NCBI GenBank assembly: GCA_019745195.1
Contig: JAIETL010000023.1
Span: 98,012-162,011, forward strand
Direction of reading: 5' to 3'
DNA: 64,000 bases
Source of the DNA: Beijerinckiaceae bacterium
Lineage (GTDB): Bacteria; Pseudomonadota; Alphaproteobacteria; Rhizobiales; Beijerinckiaceae
A model generated the notes under the pieces. That model ran no database searches. It worked only from the letters and a program-made list of their open reading frames with translations, and had not been told where the DNA came from. The position numbers were made by a program, and so were the translations under genes. Of the stretch, positions 43,683 through 53,350 are shown piece after piece. How positions within the stretch are numbered: position 1 is the stretch's first letter; each line of letters begins with the position of its first letter.

Positions 43683-45182
43683 ATGGACGGTTTTCTCTCC
43701 GGCATGGCGATCCTGGCCGATCCCTACATGGTTGGCATCATTCTGGCCGGGACAATCCTCGGCGTGATCGTCGGCGCGCTGCCCGGCCTCAGCGGCAGCA
43801 CGACGGCGGCGCTGCTCCTGCCGATCACCATCACCATGTCGCCCACCGCCGGCATCGCCTTTCTGGGGGCGATCTACTGCGCCGCCAATTTCGGCGGCTC
43901 GATCACAGCCATCCTGATCAACACCCCGGGCGATCCGTCGGCCTCCGCCACGGCCTATGACGGCTATCCGATGGCGCGCCGGGGCGAGGCCGGACGGGCG
44001 CTCGGCATGTCGACGATCGCCAGCGCAATCGGCGGCATCTTCAGCGTCTTCGTGCTCATCGTGGCGGCGCCGCTGCTGGCGAAGGCGGCCTACAGCTTCG
44101 GCCCGCCGGAGTATTTCGCGCTCGCGATCTTCGGCCTGTCGATGCTGGCGGCCGTAGGCGGGAGCAACGGCATCCGCAACCTGATCAGCGGGGCCGTCGG
44201 CGTGCTGCTGGCGACCATCGGGCTCGATCTGATGACGGGCGTCGACCGCTTCACCTTCGGCGTGCCTGAACTGACCGAGGGCCTCGGGCTGGTGCCGGTG
44301 CTGACCGGCCTGTTCGCGATCAGCGAGCTTCTTGTGCAGGCCGGGCGGCTGCACATCATTCCCGAACGGCTCGGCATCAGCGCGATGAAGCTGCCGTCCA
44401 TGGCCGACTACCGCAAATGCGCCAAGGCGATCGGCCTGTCGAGCGTGCTCGGCACATTCATCGGCATCCTGCCCGCGCTGGGCGCGACCACGGCCGCGCT
44501 GATCTCCTACAACGAGACCAAGCGCTGGTCGAAATACAAGGACGAGTTCGGCAAGGGCTCGATCGAGGGCATCGCCGGGCCCGAGGCCGCCAACAACGCG
44601 GCCGTCGGCGGCAGCATGGTCCCGACGCTGGCGCTCGGCATCCCCGGCAGCGCCACCACCGCGATCATCCTGGCCGGCCTGATCGTGCAGGGCGTGCGGC
44701 CCGGCCCGCACCTGTTCAACGAGCAGCCGGCCCTGCTCTACGCCGTCTTCGCCTCGATGCTGGCGTCGAACCTGATCTATGTCGTGCTCGGCCTGTTCGG
44801 CGCCAAGCTCTTCGCCCGGATCACGCTGATCCCGGACGCGATCCTGTGGCCGGCCGTGCTGGTCTTCGCGATCGTCGGCGCCTACGGCCCCAACCAGTCG
44901 CTGGTCGATGTCTGGGTCATGCTCGGCTTCGGCGTGATCGGTTATGTCATGCGCCGCTACGGCTTCTCGCCCGCACCGCTGGTGATGGGCCTCGTGCTGG
45001 GCACGATGGTCGAGGAGACGCTGAAGCAGTCGCTGCTGATCTTCGACCAGAACTGGCTGATGTTCTTCACCCGGCCGATCGTGGTCGCGCTGTTCGTGGT
45101 GACGGCGCTCAGCGTCTGCGCGCCCTGGCTCGCCCGCAGCGCGGGCTCACTTTGGCGATCAGCGGCGAAACAAGGCCGTTGA
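43683..45182 (+). CDS. tctA: TTT large membrane subunit TctA
   Basis: A 499-residue permease with the family signature GALPGLSGSTTAALLLPITI and GAIYCAANFGGSITAILINT, then PGDPSASATAYDGYPMA. GSIEGIAGPEAANNAAVGGS and LALGIPGSATTAIILAGL form the second repeat. About 12 spans. Convergent with the ThDP enzyme gene, with a 45-bp gap and no clear terminator hairpin. Confidence 0.93.
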   Translation: MDGFLSGMAILADPYMVGIILAGTILGVIVGALPGLSGSTTAALLLPITITMSPTAGIAFLGAIYCAANFGGSITAILINTPGDPSASATAYDGYPMARRGEAGRALGMSTIASAIGGIFSVFVLIVAAPLLAKAAYSFGPPEYFALAIFGLSMLAAVGGSNGIRNLISGAVGVLLATIGLDLMTGVDRFTFGVPELTEGLGLVPVLTGLFAISELLVQAGRLHIIPERLGISAMKLPSMADYRKCAKAIGLSSVLGTFIGILPALGATTAALISYNETKRWSKYKDEFGKGSIEGIAGPEAANNAAVGGSMVPTLALGIPGSATTAIILAGLIVQGVRPGPHLFNEQPALLYAVFASMLASNLIYVVLGLFGAKLFARITLIPDAILWPAVLVFAIVGAYGPNQSLVDVWVMLGFGVIGYVMRRYGFSPAPLVMGLVLGTMVEETLKQSLLIFDQNWLMFFTRPIVVALFVVTALSVCAPWLARSAGSLWRSAAKQGR

Positions 45183-45227
45183 CGCCGCACCCGATCGTGA
45201 GCCCAGGTCCAAAATGGGGCGGCAGAC

Positions 45228-46997
45228 TCATTTGTCGGAGTATCCCGGCGCGATCAGCGCATCGATGATGTAGCGCCCGCCGCTCGCCACGACCGCAGCA
45301 CCCCTCTCCAGTTCGGCGAACAGCTCCTCGACCGAGCGCACCGATGCTCCGCCATCGAACCCCTGCGCGCGCGCCAGCCCGATGATGTCGGGCGGCGGAT
45401 CGTCGAGCCGCTGGCCGATCCATTTGTTCTCGACCGGGCGCGAGCGGGCCCGCGCCATGCGCTCCTGATGCACCTCGTCGTTGAAATAGGAGCGGTTGTT
45501 GCAGACGATCAGCATCATCGGGACGCGCTCATGCGAGGCGGTCCAGAGCGCATTGACGCCCATCAGATAGTCGCCGTCACCGACCACGCCGATGGTCATC
45601 CGGCCTGAGTCGCGCAAGGCGATCGCGGCCCCGATGGTGTGGCCCGGCCCTGTGCCGACCGCGCCGCCGCCATCCTTGCCAAGGAAATCGAGCGGCGTGC
45701 GGAAGCGGCAGGCCGAGCGCGGCCAGCCGAAGGAGAACCGCGCGAAGGTCACGTCGCGCCCCTCCGCGAACGCGCTGACCGTAAAGGCGAGCTGCTCGGA
45801 ATTGAAGACCGCCGCGCGGTCGGGCCCGGTCGCGGCCGACAACGTCCAGTGCTCGCTCGCCGGGATCATCGGGAGGGCTGCTGTCCAGCCGGCTTCCGCC
45901 GTGACGGCGTCGAGCAACTGGCCGACGAAGCGATCGGGGTCGGCGGCGATCCTGACATCGACGGCGGCGACGGCCTGATGGTCCATGCTCCAGCCATTGG
46001 CGACATGGCCATCGAGCGAGCAATGGACGATTGGCGTCGACAGCGGGGTTTGCGTCTGCGAACCGCCGCAGCGTGCGCTGAGGAAGCCGGCCAGATCGTG
46101 CCAATCGAGGCTGACGATGGCGTCGGCTGCCTTCAGCACGGCGATCTCGGCGTCGTTGGGTCGCTCGCCGACCGGGGCCAGCGCATGCAGCGCATGCTCG
46201 GTCGGGAAGCCCGGCGCGTTGTGCGTCGTCGTCAGCACGGTCGCCCCCAACGCCTGCGCCAGCGCGATGCGCTGCGCCCAGTCGCCGTGGTCGCGCGAGA
46301 CCCGGCCGATCAGCAGCACCGGCGCGCGCGCGCCGCGCAGCAAATCGAGCACGCGCTGCAGATCCTCCGCCGGGGCGGCGGCCGGGCGCGGCGGCCGGAA
46401 GCGCGCGACATCGGGGATATGCACGACGCGGTCGAGCTCGGTCTCCTGCATCTCGGCGTCGAGGCAGACATAGACCGGGCCAGTCGGCGCGGTCCGGGCG
46501 ATCTGGTCGGCCCGCAGCAGGGATTCGACGGCCGCCTCGGCCGAGGCCGGCTGGTCGTCCCATTTCGTGTAGTGGCGCACCAGCGCGCCCTGATCGCGCG
46601 CGGTATGGATCCAGTCGATCCAGGGGCGGCGGCGATGGGCGTCGACGGGGCCGGTCGCGCCGATGATCAGCATCGGCCGCCGGTCGCACCAGGCGTTGAA
46701 GATCGTCATCGTGGCGTGCATCAGCCCGACATTGGAATGCAGGATCACCGCCATCGGTTCCTGCGCCACGCGCGAGAAGCCGTCCGCGATGGCGACCGCA
46801 TGCTCCTCGTGCAGGCACACGATCATCGCCGGGTCGTGGTTGCCGAGATGGTTGACGAGGCTGTCATGCAGCCCCCGGAAGCTCGCGCCGGGCACGAGCG
46901 CGACATGGCGGTAGCCCAGCGCGCGGATGGTCTCGGCGACCACGTCGCTGCCCCAGCGCCGGTTCTCCGGCGCGGCCTTGTCGTTATCGTCGTTCAT
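45228..46997 (-). CDS. Thiamine-diphosphate-dependent enzyme (acetolactate synthase / benzoylformate decarboxylase-like)
   Basis: A 589-residue three-domain ThDP enzyme. The activating Glu lies in CLHEEHAVAIADG (E64), within the N-terminal pyrimidine-binding domain. The ThDP/Mg motif is GDGDYLMGVNALW to CNNRSYFND in the C-terminal domain. The mid domain holds the LLIGRVSRDHGDWAQRIALA segment. Relatives decarboxylate 2-oxo acids or form acetolactate. No small regulatory subunit gene is near, which weakens a biosynthetic role. It lies downstream of the TctCBA and aldehyde dehydrogenase genes on the same strand, so 2-oxo acid decarboxylation to an aldehyde is attractive. Confidence 0.85.
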   Translation of the reverse strand: MNDDNDKAAPENRRWGSDVVAETIRALGYRHVALVPGASFRGLHDSLVNHLGNHDPAMIVCLHEEHAVAIADGFSRVAQEPMAVILHSNVGLMHATMTIFNAWCDRRPMLIIGATGPVDAHRRRPWIDWIHTARDQGALVRHYTKWDDQPASAEAAVESLLRADQIARTAPTGPVYVCLDAEMQETELDRVVHIPDVARFRPPRPAAAPAEDLQRVLDLLRGARAPVLLIGRVSRDHGDWAQRIALAQALGATVLTTTHNAPGFPTEHALHALAPVGERPNDAEIAVLKAADAIVSLDWHDLAGFLSARCGGSQTQTPLSTPIVHCSLDGHVANGWSMDHQAVAAVDVRIAADPDRFVGQLLDAVTAEAGWTAALPMIPASEHWTLSAATGPDRAAVFNSEQLAFTVSAFAEGRDVTFARFSFGWPRSACRFRTPLDFLGKDGGGAVGTGPGHTIGAAIALRDSGRMTIGVVGDGDYLMGVNALWTASHERVPMMLIVCNNRSYFNDEVHQERMARARSRPVENKWIGQRLDDPPPDIIGLARAQGFDGGASVRSVEELFAELERGAAVVASGGRYIIDALIAPGYSDK

Positions 46998-47056
46998 CTC
47001 AGTGTCCGTCGGTTGAGCGCGGCGGGGCCGTCAGCGGGCGCGCCGTTGGCGTGGTT

Positions 47057-48556
47057 TCATTCGGTGAAGACCTTGTCGCGGCCCCTGCGGATCGAGGGCA
47101 GGACGCCCACAGTCAGCATCGCCACGGCGACGACGATGAACGCCGCCGCGATCGGCCGCTCGATGAAGGTCATCGCATTGCCGCGCGAGATCATCAGGGC
47201 CTGGCGCAGGTTTTCCTCCATCATCCGGCCGAGCACGAAGCCGAGCGTCAGCGGCGCGGGCTCGAAGCCAAACTTGGTCAGGCCGTAGCCGAAGATCGCG
47301 AGCCCGCCCATGATCAGGATGTCGGCCGGCTCGCTGTTGATCGAATAGACCCCGATGCAGCAGAAGATCACGATGCCGACGAACATCAGCCGATAGGGCA
47401 CCTTAAGCAGTTTCACCCAGAGCCCGACCAGCGGCAGGTTGATGACGAGCAGCATCAGGTTGCCCATCCACATCGAGGCGATCAGTCCCCAGAACAGCTC
47501 GGGCATCTTGGTCATGATCTGCGGGCCGGGCACGATCCCGTGGATCGTCATCGCGCCGACCATCAGGGCCATGACCGCGTTTGGCGGGATGCCCAGCGTC
47601 AGCAGCGGAATGAAGGACGTCTGCGCGCCGGCATTGTTGGCCGGTTCAGGCCCGGCCACGCCCTCGATCGCGCCGCGCCCGAACCGGCTCTGGTCCGCCG
47701 CGAGCTTCTTCTCCAGCGTGTAGGAGGCGTAAGGGGCCAGCACCGCGCCGTTGCCGGGCAGGATGCCGAGCACGGAGCCGAGCGCCGTGCCGCGCAGGAT
47801 CGGCTTGACCGACTGCCGCATCTCGGCGCGGTTGGGCAGGAGCGTGCCGATCGGCGCTTCCTTGATCTGGCGCGCCTCGCCATGTTCGAGGCTACGGAAG
47901 ACCTCGGCGATGCCGAACAGCCCCATGCCGAGCAACGCGATCTCGATGCCGTCGGCCAGCCAGCGCGCGCCGAAGGTCAGGCGCAACTGCCCGGTCGTCA
48001 GGTCCGGCCCGACGGTCGAGAGCAGCATGCCGACCAGGATCATGATGATCGCCTTCAGCACCGAGCCGCGCGCCAGCAGCACGGCGAAGGCGAGCCCCGT
48101 CAGCATCAGCGCGAAATACTCCGCCGGCCCGAAGATCAGCGCGATCGCGGCCAGCGGCGCGGCCAGCGCGGCGATGACCAGGGTCGCGATGGTGCCGGCG
48201 ACGAAGGAGCCGATCGCCGAAATGCCGAGCGCGACGCCGGCGCGGCCCTGGCGCGCCATCTCGTGGCCGTCGATCGCGGTAACGACCGCGCTCGATTCGC
48301 CGGGGATGTTGAGCAGGATCGAGGCGGTCGAGCCGCCATATTGCGCGCCATAATAGATGCCGGCGAGCATGATCAGCGCGGCGGTCGGATCGAGCCCGAA
48401 GGTCAGCGGCAGCAGGATCGCGATCGTCGCGATCGGCCCGATGCCGGGCAGCACGCCGATCAGCGTGCCGAGCATGCAGCCGGCGAAGCAGAGCGCGATA
48501 TTGACCGGCGAGAGCGCGACCGCCGCGCCCAGCCCGAGATTGGACAGGAGTTCCAT
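47057..48556 (-). CDS. tctA: TTT large membrane subunit TctA
   Basis: A 499-residue permease. GVLPGIGPIATIAILLPLTF and AGIYYGAQYGGSTASILLNI are the family signatures, then PGESSAVVTAIDGHEMARQG. GAIEGVAGPEPANNAGAQTS and LLTLGIPPNAVMALMVGAM form the second repeat. It follows tctB by 7 bp and precedes the ThDP gene by 59 bp. Confidence 0.93.
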   Translation of the reverse strand: MELLSNLGLGAAVALSPVNIALCFAGCMLGTLIGVLPGIGPIATIAILLPLTFGLDPTAALIMLAGIYYGAQYGGSTASILLNIPGESSAVVTAIDGHEMARQGRAGVALGISAIGSFVAGTIATLVIAALAAPLAAIALIFGPAEYFALMLTGLAFAVLLARGSVLKAIIMILVGMLLSTVGPDLTTGQLRLTFGARWLADGIEIALLGMGLFGIAEVFRSLEHGEARQIKEAPIGTLLPNRAEMRQSVKPILRGTALGSVLGILPGNGAVLAPYASYTLEKKLAADQSRFGRGAIEGVAGPEPANNAGAQTSFIPLLTLGIPPNAVMALMVGAMTIHGIVPGPQIMTKMPELFWGLIASMWMGNLMLLVINLPLVGLWVKLLKVPYRLMFVGIVIFCCIGVYSINSEPADILIMGGLAIFGYGLTKFGFEPAPLTLGFVLGRMMEENLRQALMISRGNAMTFIERPIAAAFIVVAVAMLTVGVLPSIRRGRDKVFTE

Positions 48557-48563
48557 CGGCGCC

Positions 48564-49046
48564 TCAGAAATTCAGCGACAGCGCCGGGACGACCAGCATG
48601 GGCAGGGCCTGGTTGAGAGCAAAGCGGAACAGCAGCGCACAGGCGATGGTCATCGCCACCGCGAAGATCACCAGTTCGCGCGGGCGGACCTCCCGCGAGC
48701 CGAAGCCGGCGACCAGCATCGCCAACGGGGCGGCGACAAGGAAGCCCGGCTGGCGGATCGTGCCGGCGAAGATCACCAGAGCGGCGAGGATGAAGACCGG
48801 CCCGCGCAGATGCCAGCGTTCGAGCGCGTCGCCGTCCCGGATCGCGCTCAGGATCACCAGCACAAGCCCGCCGACCCCGATAGCGATCGCCGTCCAGCGC
48901 GGCAGCATGGCGGGACCCATCACCCGCATCGTCCCCTGCGACAGGCCGCTCAGCATCCAGACGACGAAGGCCGAGGCCGCGATCAGGATGAGGCCGGAGA
49001 CCAGGTTCTGCGGCGACCGCAGCCGCACTCCGCCAGCGCCGCTCAT
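48564..49046 (-). CDS. tctB: TTT small membrane subunit TctB
   Basis: A 160-residue protein with four membrane spans (LVSGLILIAASAFVVWMLSG, TAIAIGVGGLVLVILSAI, PVFILAALVIFAGTIRQPGF and one near the C-terminus). GPAMLPRWTAIAIGV is the conserved TctB stretch. ATGA overlap with the receptor stop at 49043-49046. Confidence 0.88.
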   Translation of the reverse strand: MSGAGGVRLRSPQNLVSGLILIAASAFVVWMLSGLSQGTMRVMGPAMLPRWTAIAIGVGGLVLVILSAIRDGDALERWHLRGPVFILAALVIFAGTIRQPGFLVAAPLAMLVAGFGSREVRPRELVIFAVAMTIACALLFRFALNQALPMLVVPALSLNF

Positions 49047-50008
49047 TCGACCGTCACGCCGACGGCGCGGACCATTTCGCCCCATTTGGCGACCTCGTCC
49101 TTGAGATAGGCCGAGGTCTCGGCGACCGAGCGGCTGTGGAGCTGGTAGCCCATGCCGAGCAGCTTGGTGCGGTTGGCAGGGTCGGCCACGACCTCGGCGA
49201 TGGCGGCATGCAGCGTCTCGACGATCGCCGACGGCGTTCTGGCGGGCGCGAAAACGCCGACCCATGATTCGGCGATGAAGGGGAAGCCCGCTTCGGTGTA
49301 GGTCGGAACGTCCGGCATGGCGGCGACGCGGGCCTGGCTTGCGACCGCGAGGCCCTTGAGCTTGCCCTCCTGCACCTGCGGGATGATGCCGAAGGAGGAG
49401 GCGACCATGTCGACCTGGTTGCCGAGCGCCGCCTGCACCGAGAGCGCCCCGCCCCGGAAGGGGATGTGCGTCGCCGGCGTCTTCGCCAGCACCTTGAGGA
49501 AGTACTCCGCTGCGAGATGCGAGCCCGAGCCGACGCCGGCGCTGGCGAAGTTGATGTCGTTGCTCTTCGCCCAGGCGAGATAGTCCTTGAGATTGCCGGG
49601 CTTGGAGGGGTGGGTTGCGATCGTCTCGGGCGAGGAAACCGAGATCGCCACCGGCACGAGCTGGTCGAGCGCATAGTCGCGCTTCTTGTAGAGCGTCTCG
49701 TTGATCGCGATCGCGGTCGAGGTCACCAGCAGGGTCAGCCCGTCGGGCTTTGCAGCCGCGACCTGGGCCGCCGCCGTGTTGCCGCCAGCGCCCGCCTTGT
49801 TCTCGACGGTGACGGCCTTGCCCCATTTCTCGTTGAGCTTCTGGCCGACGATGCGCGCGAAGGTGTCGACGAAGCCGCCGGGCGCGAACGCGACGACAAG
49901 CGTGATGCGGTCGGGCGGATAGGCCTGCGCCGACAGCGGGCCGGCCGAGGCCGTCAGCAGCAGCGCCGCGCCGGCGAGCTTCGTGAGGCAAGAGCGGGTT
50001 GCAGGCAT
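49043..50008 (-). CDS. tctC: TTT periplasmic receptor TctC (Bug family)
   Basis: A 321-residue receptor. Signal peptide MPATRSCLTKLAGAALLLTA to PLSAQ, then ITLVVAFAPGGFVDTFARIV and ENKAGAGGNTAAAQVA. GGGAGGG precedes ATG 50008. First of the C-B-A trio, 78 bp after the aldehyde dehydrogenase gene. Confidence 0.92.
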   Translation of the reverse strand: MPATRSCLTKLAGAALLLTASAGPLSAQAYPPDRITLVVAFAPGGFVDTFARIVGQKLNEKWGKAVTVENKAGAGGNTAAAQVAAAKPDGLTLLVTSTAIAINETLYKKRDYALDQLVPVAISVSSPETIATHPSKPGNLKDYLAWAKSNDINFASAGVGSGSHLAAEYFLKVLAKTPATHIPFRGGALSVQAALGNQVDMVASSFGIIPQVQEGKLKGLAVASQARVAAMPDVPTYTEAGFPFIAESWVGVFAPARTPSAIVETLHAAIAEVVADPANRTKLLGMGYQLHSRSVAETSAYLKDEVAKWGEMVRAVGVTVE

Positions 50009-50086
50009 CGTCGTCCCTCCCTGGGTTTTTGAGTGTCGCGCCGGGCTCTCTGACGGAGCCGTTGCACGGTGTCGCAACGCCCGCGC

Positions 50087-51610
50087 TCAAGCGCGCGCGG
50101 GCCGTTTCAGATTGACGTGAATGTGCTTTTCCTGGGTGTAGCTGAGCAGTTCCTCGATGCACTCCTCGCGCCCGATGCCGGACTGCTTGTAGCCGCCGAA
50201 GGGCGTGCCGAGGAAATGCCGCGAGACCTCGTTGATCCAGACGAAACCCGCCTCGACATCGGCCGCCAGCCGGTGCGCATCGCGGACGTCATTGGTCCAG
50301 ATCGAGCAGGTCAGGCCGTATTCGACGCGGTTGACGGTGGCGAGCATGCCGGCCTCGTCGGTCCAGCGGAAGATGGCGAGCACCGGCCCGAAGACCTCCT
50401 CGCGGGCAAGCCGCATCTCCGGCGTCACGTCGGTGAAGACCGTCGGCTCGACGAAATTACCTTTGGCCAAAGCAGGATCGCTGGGCCGGCCGCCGCCGCA
50501 AAGCAGCGTCGCGCCCTCGGCCTTCGTGTCTGAGATGAAGCCCAGCACCTTGGCGAGCTGCGTCTCGCTGATGATCGCGCCCATCGTCGTGCCAGCGTCG
50601 CTCGGATCGCCCGGCCTGAAGTGCTTCACTCGCTCGGCGATACGCGCCACCACGGCGTCATGGATCGCGTCATGGATGAAGGCGCGGCTGGTCGAGCCGC
50701 AAGATTGCCCGCACCAGGTGAAATTCATGCCCGCGACGACGGCGGCCGCGACCTCGTCGGGGTCGGCGTCGGCGAGCGCGATCAGCGCGTTCTTGCCGCC
50801 GAGTTCCAGCAGCACCGGCTTGATCGTGTCCGCGCCGGCCTTCATCACGGCGCGGCCGGCCTGGACGCTGCCGATCAGCGAGATCATCGCGACGCCGGGA
50901 TGCGACGCCAGCGCAGCGCCCGCATCCCGCCCGCCCGGCAGCACGCTGAACACGCCGGGCGGCAGCAGGCCCTCGATCAGCTCGGCAAAGCGCAGCGAAC
51001 TCAGCGGCGCCTGATCCGGCGGCTTGACGATGACGGTGTTGCCCGCCGCCAGAGGCGCGGCCGATTTGGCGGCGCAGAACATGAAGGGGTGGTTGAACGG
51101 AATGATGCGCCCGATCACACCGCGCGGCTCGCGCACCGAGAAATTGACCGAATCGCGCCCGAGCGGCACCGAATGGCCTTTCATCTCGGTGACGAGGCCG
51201 GCGAAGAAATCGAGCTGGGCCGCCGCATTGGCGACGTCGCCCTCCATTTCATGGACCGGATTGCCGCCGTCGATGGCGTCGATCAGCGCGAGCTCCCGGG
51301 CATTGGCGCGCACGATCTGGGCGATCCGGCGCAGGATTTTCGCACGCTCGGCCGGCGCGACCTGCCGCCAGGCTCGGTAGGCGCGCCCCGCCGCCGCGAC
51401 GGCTGCGTCGACATCGGCCGCCCCCGCCTGCGCGACGAGGCCGAGCGACGCGCCTGTCGCTGGATTGGTCAAGGCGAGGCTGCCGCCGGCCACGGTCTCG
51501 CGCCAGCCGCCGTCGATATAGAGCGAGCGGTTGACCGGCAGGACGGACGTGGGCGAGGCGGCGGGGTGGTGCGGAGCGGTTCCCGTCCCGGCTGTCATGG
51601 TGTCGCTCAT
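50087..51610 (-). CDS. NAD(P)-dependent aldehyde dehydrogenase
   Basis: A 507-residue ALDH with all catalytic residues: Asn173 (PFNHP), Glu269 (LELGGKNALIA) and nucleophile Cys304 (GQSCGSTSRA). Cofactor lysine is in VIVKPPDQAPLSS, and GYKQSGIGREECIEEL is the usual C-terminal segment. GGAAGG precedes ATG 51610. It could oxidise the aldehyde produced by the ThDP enzyme in the same block. Substrate not readable from sequence. Confidence 0.9.
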   Translation of the reverse strand: MSDTMTAGTGTAPHHPAASPTSVLPVNRSLYIDGGWRETVAGGSLALTNPATGASLGLVAQAGAADVDAAVAAAGRAYRAWRQVAPAERAKILRRIAQIVRANARELALIDAIDGGNPVHEMEGDVANAAAQLDFFAGLVTEMKGHSVPLGRDSVNFSVREPRGVIGRIIPFNHPFMFCAAKSAAPLAAGNTVIVKPPDQAPLSSLRFAELIEGLLPPGVFSVLPGGRDAGAALASHPGVAMISLIGSVQAGRAVMKAGADTIKPVLLELGGKNALIALADADPDEVAAAVVAGMNFTWCGQSCGSTSRAFIHDAIHDAVVARIAERVKHFRPGDPSDAGTTMGAIISETQLAKVLGFISDTKAEGATLLCGGGRPSDPALAKGNFVEPTVFTDVTPEMRLAREEVFGPVLAIFRWTDEAGMLATVNRVEYGLTCSIWTNDVRDAHRLAADVEAGFVWINEVSRHFLGTPFGGYKQSGIGREECIEELLSYTQEKHIHVNLKRPARA

Positions 51611-51743
51611 CGCCTGCCTTCCGCCCGCTCCGACGGCCATGATGCGCGCTCGCGCCTGACCGTTCTCGACCTTGCCTTCTGGCTAAACGCTTCGAGCACG
51701 CTGGTCTTCGGCGACTCCGGCACGCGATGTATAACTTCGACGA

Positions 51744-52637
51744 CTATCTGGATGCCGCGATCGCGCGGGCGATCTGATCGAGCAGGAGCAGACCGTCAGC
51801 AGGGTCGCCGGGCAGGCCGAGAGAGCCGAGCCGCTCCTGCTGGATAACCGTGCCCTCGGTCACCGCCGGGTCGATGCCGAGTTCGCGCAGCGTCGTCGCG
51901 ACCTCGCGCATCTCGGCTGCTCGCCTGACGCCGTGCTGCAGCATGCGGCTGACATTGTAGGGAGCGAGCTTTTGCCAATCGAGACCGGGATAGCTGCCTG
52001 AAAGCGAGGCAAGGATCGTCTCGTCGATGCCGGCCGCGCGAGCCGCCATGAAGCACTCATAGCTCAGCGCCTCCAGCCCCTTCACCATCACGCTGCGGAC
52101 CATCTTGACGATTGTCGCCGCACCGACCTCCGATCCGGCCACATCCAGCGCCATGCCGAACGGCTGGAACATCGCAACGAAATCCGCCGCGCCATCGCCC
52201 GCGACCAGAGACGGCGTAGCCTGACGGCGCGGATGCACCGGGGCCATGATCGCGAGATCGAGATAGCGCCCGGCCTCCCCGATCAAGGCCGCCGCCTCGC
52301 GCTTGCGCCCGGGCGAGACCGAGTTGACATCGACGAAGACCTGCCCGGCTGCGAGATGGATGACCGCCGAACGCGCCGCGTCGAGGCTCGATGCGGCCGT
52401 GACCGCGGAAAAGACGAAATCGGCCCCGCGCAACGCGGAGGGCAGGTCATCGAACAGCCTGACGCCGAGCCGCCGGGCGGGCTCGGCCACCCGCGCCGGG
52501 TCCGGCGCGGTGTCGAACGCCGCGATCTCGACGATGCCGGCTTCGCGAAAGCCTTCGGCAAACGCTTGTCCGGCCTCGCCGAAGCCGATGAAGCAGAGGC
52601 GCGGTGGATTGCTGCGGCCGATGGGTGCGATGTCCAT
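51744..52637 (-). CDS. 6-phosphogluconate dehydrogenase-like oxidoreductase with DUF1932 domain
   Basis: A 297-residue beta-hydroxyacid dehydrogenase-like protein. Rossmann motif LCFIGFGEAGQAFAEGF at about residues 14-30, then VFVDVNSVSPGRKREAA and APVHPRRQATPSLVAG. The C-terminal domain carries IVKMVRSVMVKGLEALSYEC with the family lysine and matches DUF1932. Start 52637 has GGGAG upstream. Probably NAD(P)-dependent oxidation of a hydroxy acid. It lies 25 bp after the nitroreductase gene and 133 bp before the ALDH gene. Confidence 0.85.
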   Translation of the reverse strand: MDIAPIGRSNPPRLCFIGFGEAGQAFAEGFREAGIVEIAAFDTAPDPARVAEPARRLGVRLFDDLPSALRGADFVFSAVTAASSLDAARSAVIHLAAGQVFVDVNSVSPGRKREAAALIGEAGRYLDLAIMAPVHPRRQATPSLVAGDGAADFVAMFQPFGMALDVAGSEVGAATIVKMVRSVMVKGLEALSYECFMAARAAGIDETILASLSGSYPGLDWQKLAPYNVSRMLQHGVRRAAEMREVATTLRELGIDPAVTEGTVIQQERLGSLGLPGDPADGLLLLDQIARAIAASR

Positions 52638-52662
52638 GCTGCGGCTCCCTTGCCTGCCCATC

Positions 52663-53271
52663 TCAGAGGATCTGGCAGATCTCGTCGAACCCGAAGCGCG
52701 CCCCGCGCGGTTTCAGGCTGGCCGGGTCGCCATGGCCGATATTGACCAGGAAATTCGACTTGACCACGCCGCCGGGAAAGAACTCCTCGTCGAGCACGTC
52801 GTGCAGCACGCCCGACATCGGCCCGCAATCGAGCCCGAGCGCGCGCGCCGCCAGCATCAGATAGGCGCCCTGCAGCGTGGCGTTGCGGAAGGCGGCGCGC
52901 CAGGCGAGGTCGGGGTCGGCAAGGTAACCGGCGCGCTTGTCGACAGCATGCGGGGCGAGCTTCTCGAGATGGTCGAAGAAACGGGTGTCGATACCGAGGA
53001 TCGCGGTGACAGGCGCGGCCATGCTCTTGTCGATATTGCCGGGCTTCAGCCCGCGCCGCAGCCGCTCCTTGGCCTGGGGGGAGACGACGAAAACGATGCG
53101 CTGCGGGTTTATGTTGCTGCTCGTCGGCGGCATTTTCGCCAGATCGTACAGCGCCCGCAATTGCGCTTCCGGCACCGGGCGCGGCAGCCAGCCATAACAG
53201 GTTCTGCCCTCGCGAAAGAGCAGGTCGAGGCAGGCATCGGAGACGCCCTCGCGCGTCGTGGTCTGGAGCAT
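52663..53271 (-). CDS. Nitroreductase family protein, RutE/malonic-semialdehyde-reductase-like
   Basis: A 202-residue flavin protein. The N-terminal REGRTCYGWLPRPVPEAQLR, PPTSSNINPQRIVFV, FRNATLQGAYLMLAARALGL and DCGPMSGVLHDVLDEEFFPG resemble RutE, the 3-hydroxypropionate dehydrogenase / malonic semialdehyde reductase of pyrimidine degradation. No other rut genes are nearby, so the substrate may differ. First gene of the minus-strand block after the LysR gene. Confidence 0.85.
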   Translation of the reverse strand: MLQTTTREGVSDACLDLLFREGRTCYGWLPRPVPEAQLRALYDLAKMPPTSSNINPQRIVFVVSPQAKERLRRGLKPGNIDKSMAAPVTAILGIDTRFFDHLEKLAPHAVDKRAGYLADPDLAWRAAFRNATLQGAYLMLAARALGLDCGPMSGVLHDVLDEEFFPGGVVKSNFLVNIGHGDPASLKPRGARFGFDEICQIL

Positions 53272-53350
53272 GATCGACAGCCTGAATGCGGGTGGGTCGT
53301 CACGCTAGCGAGCCCCGAGCGGCGGGTCATCGCGACCGGCCGGCCATTAG

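Noticed and set aside
51611..51743. Plus-strand mini-frame reading MYNFDDYLDAAIARAI from about 51727
   Set aside because: Only 16 codons, overlaps the end of the 6PGDH-like gene, no ribosome binding site.
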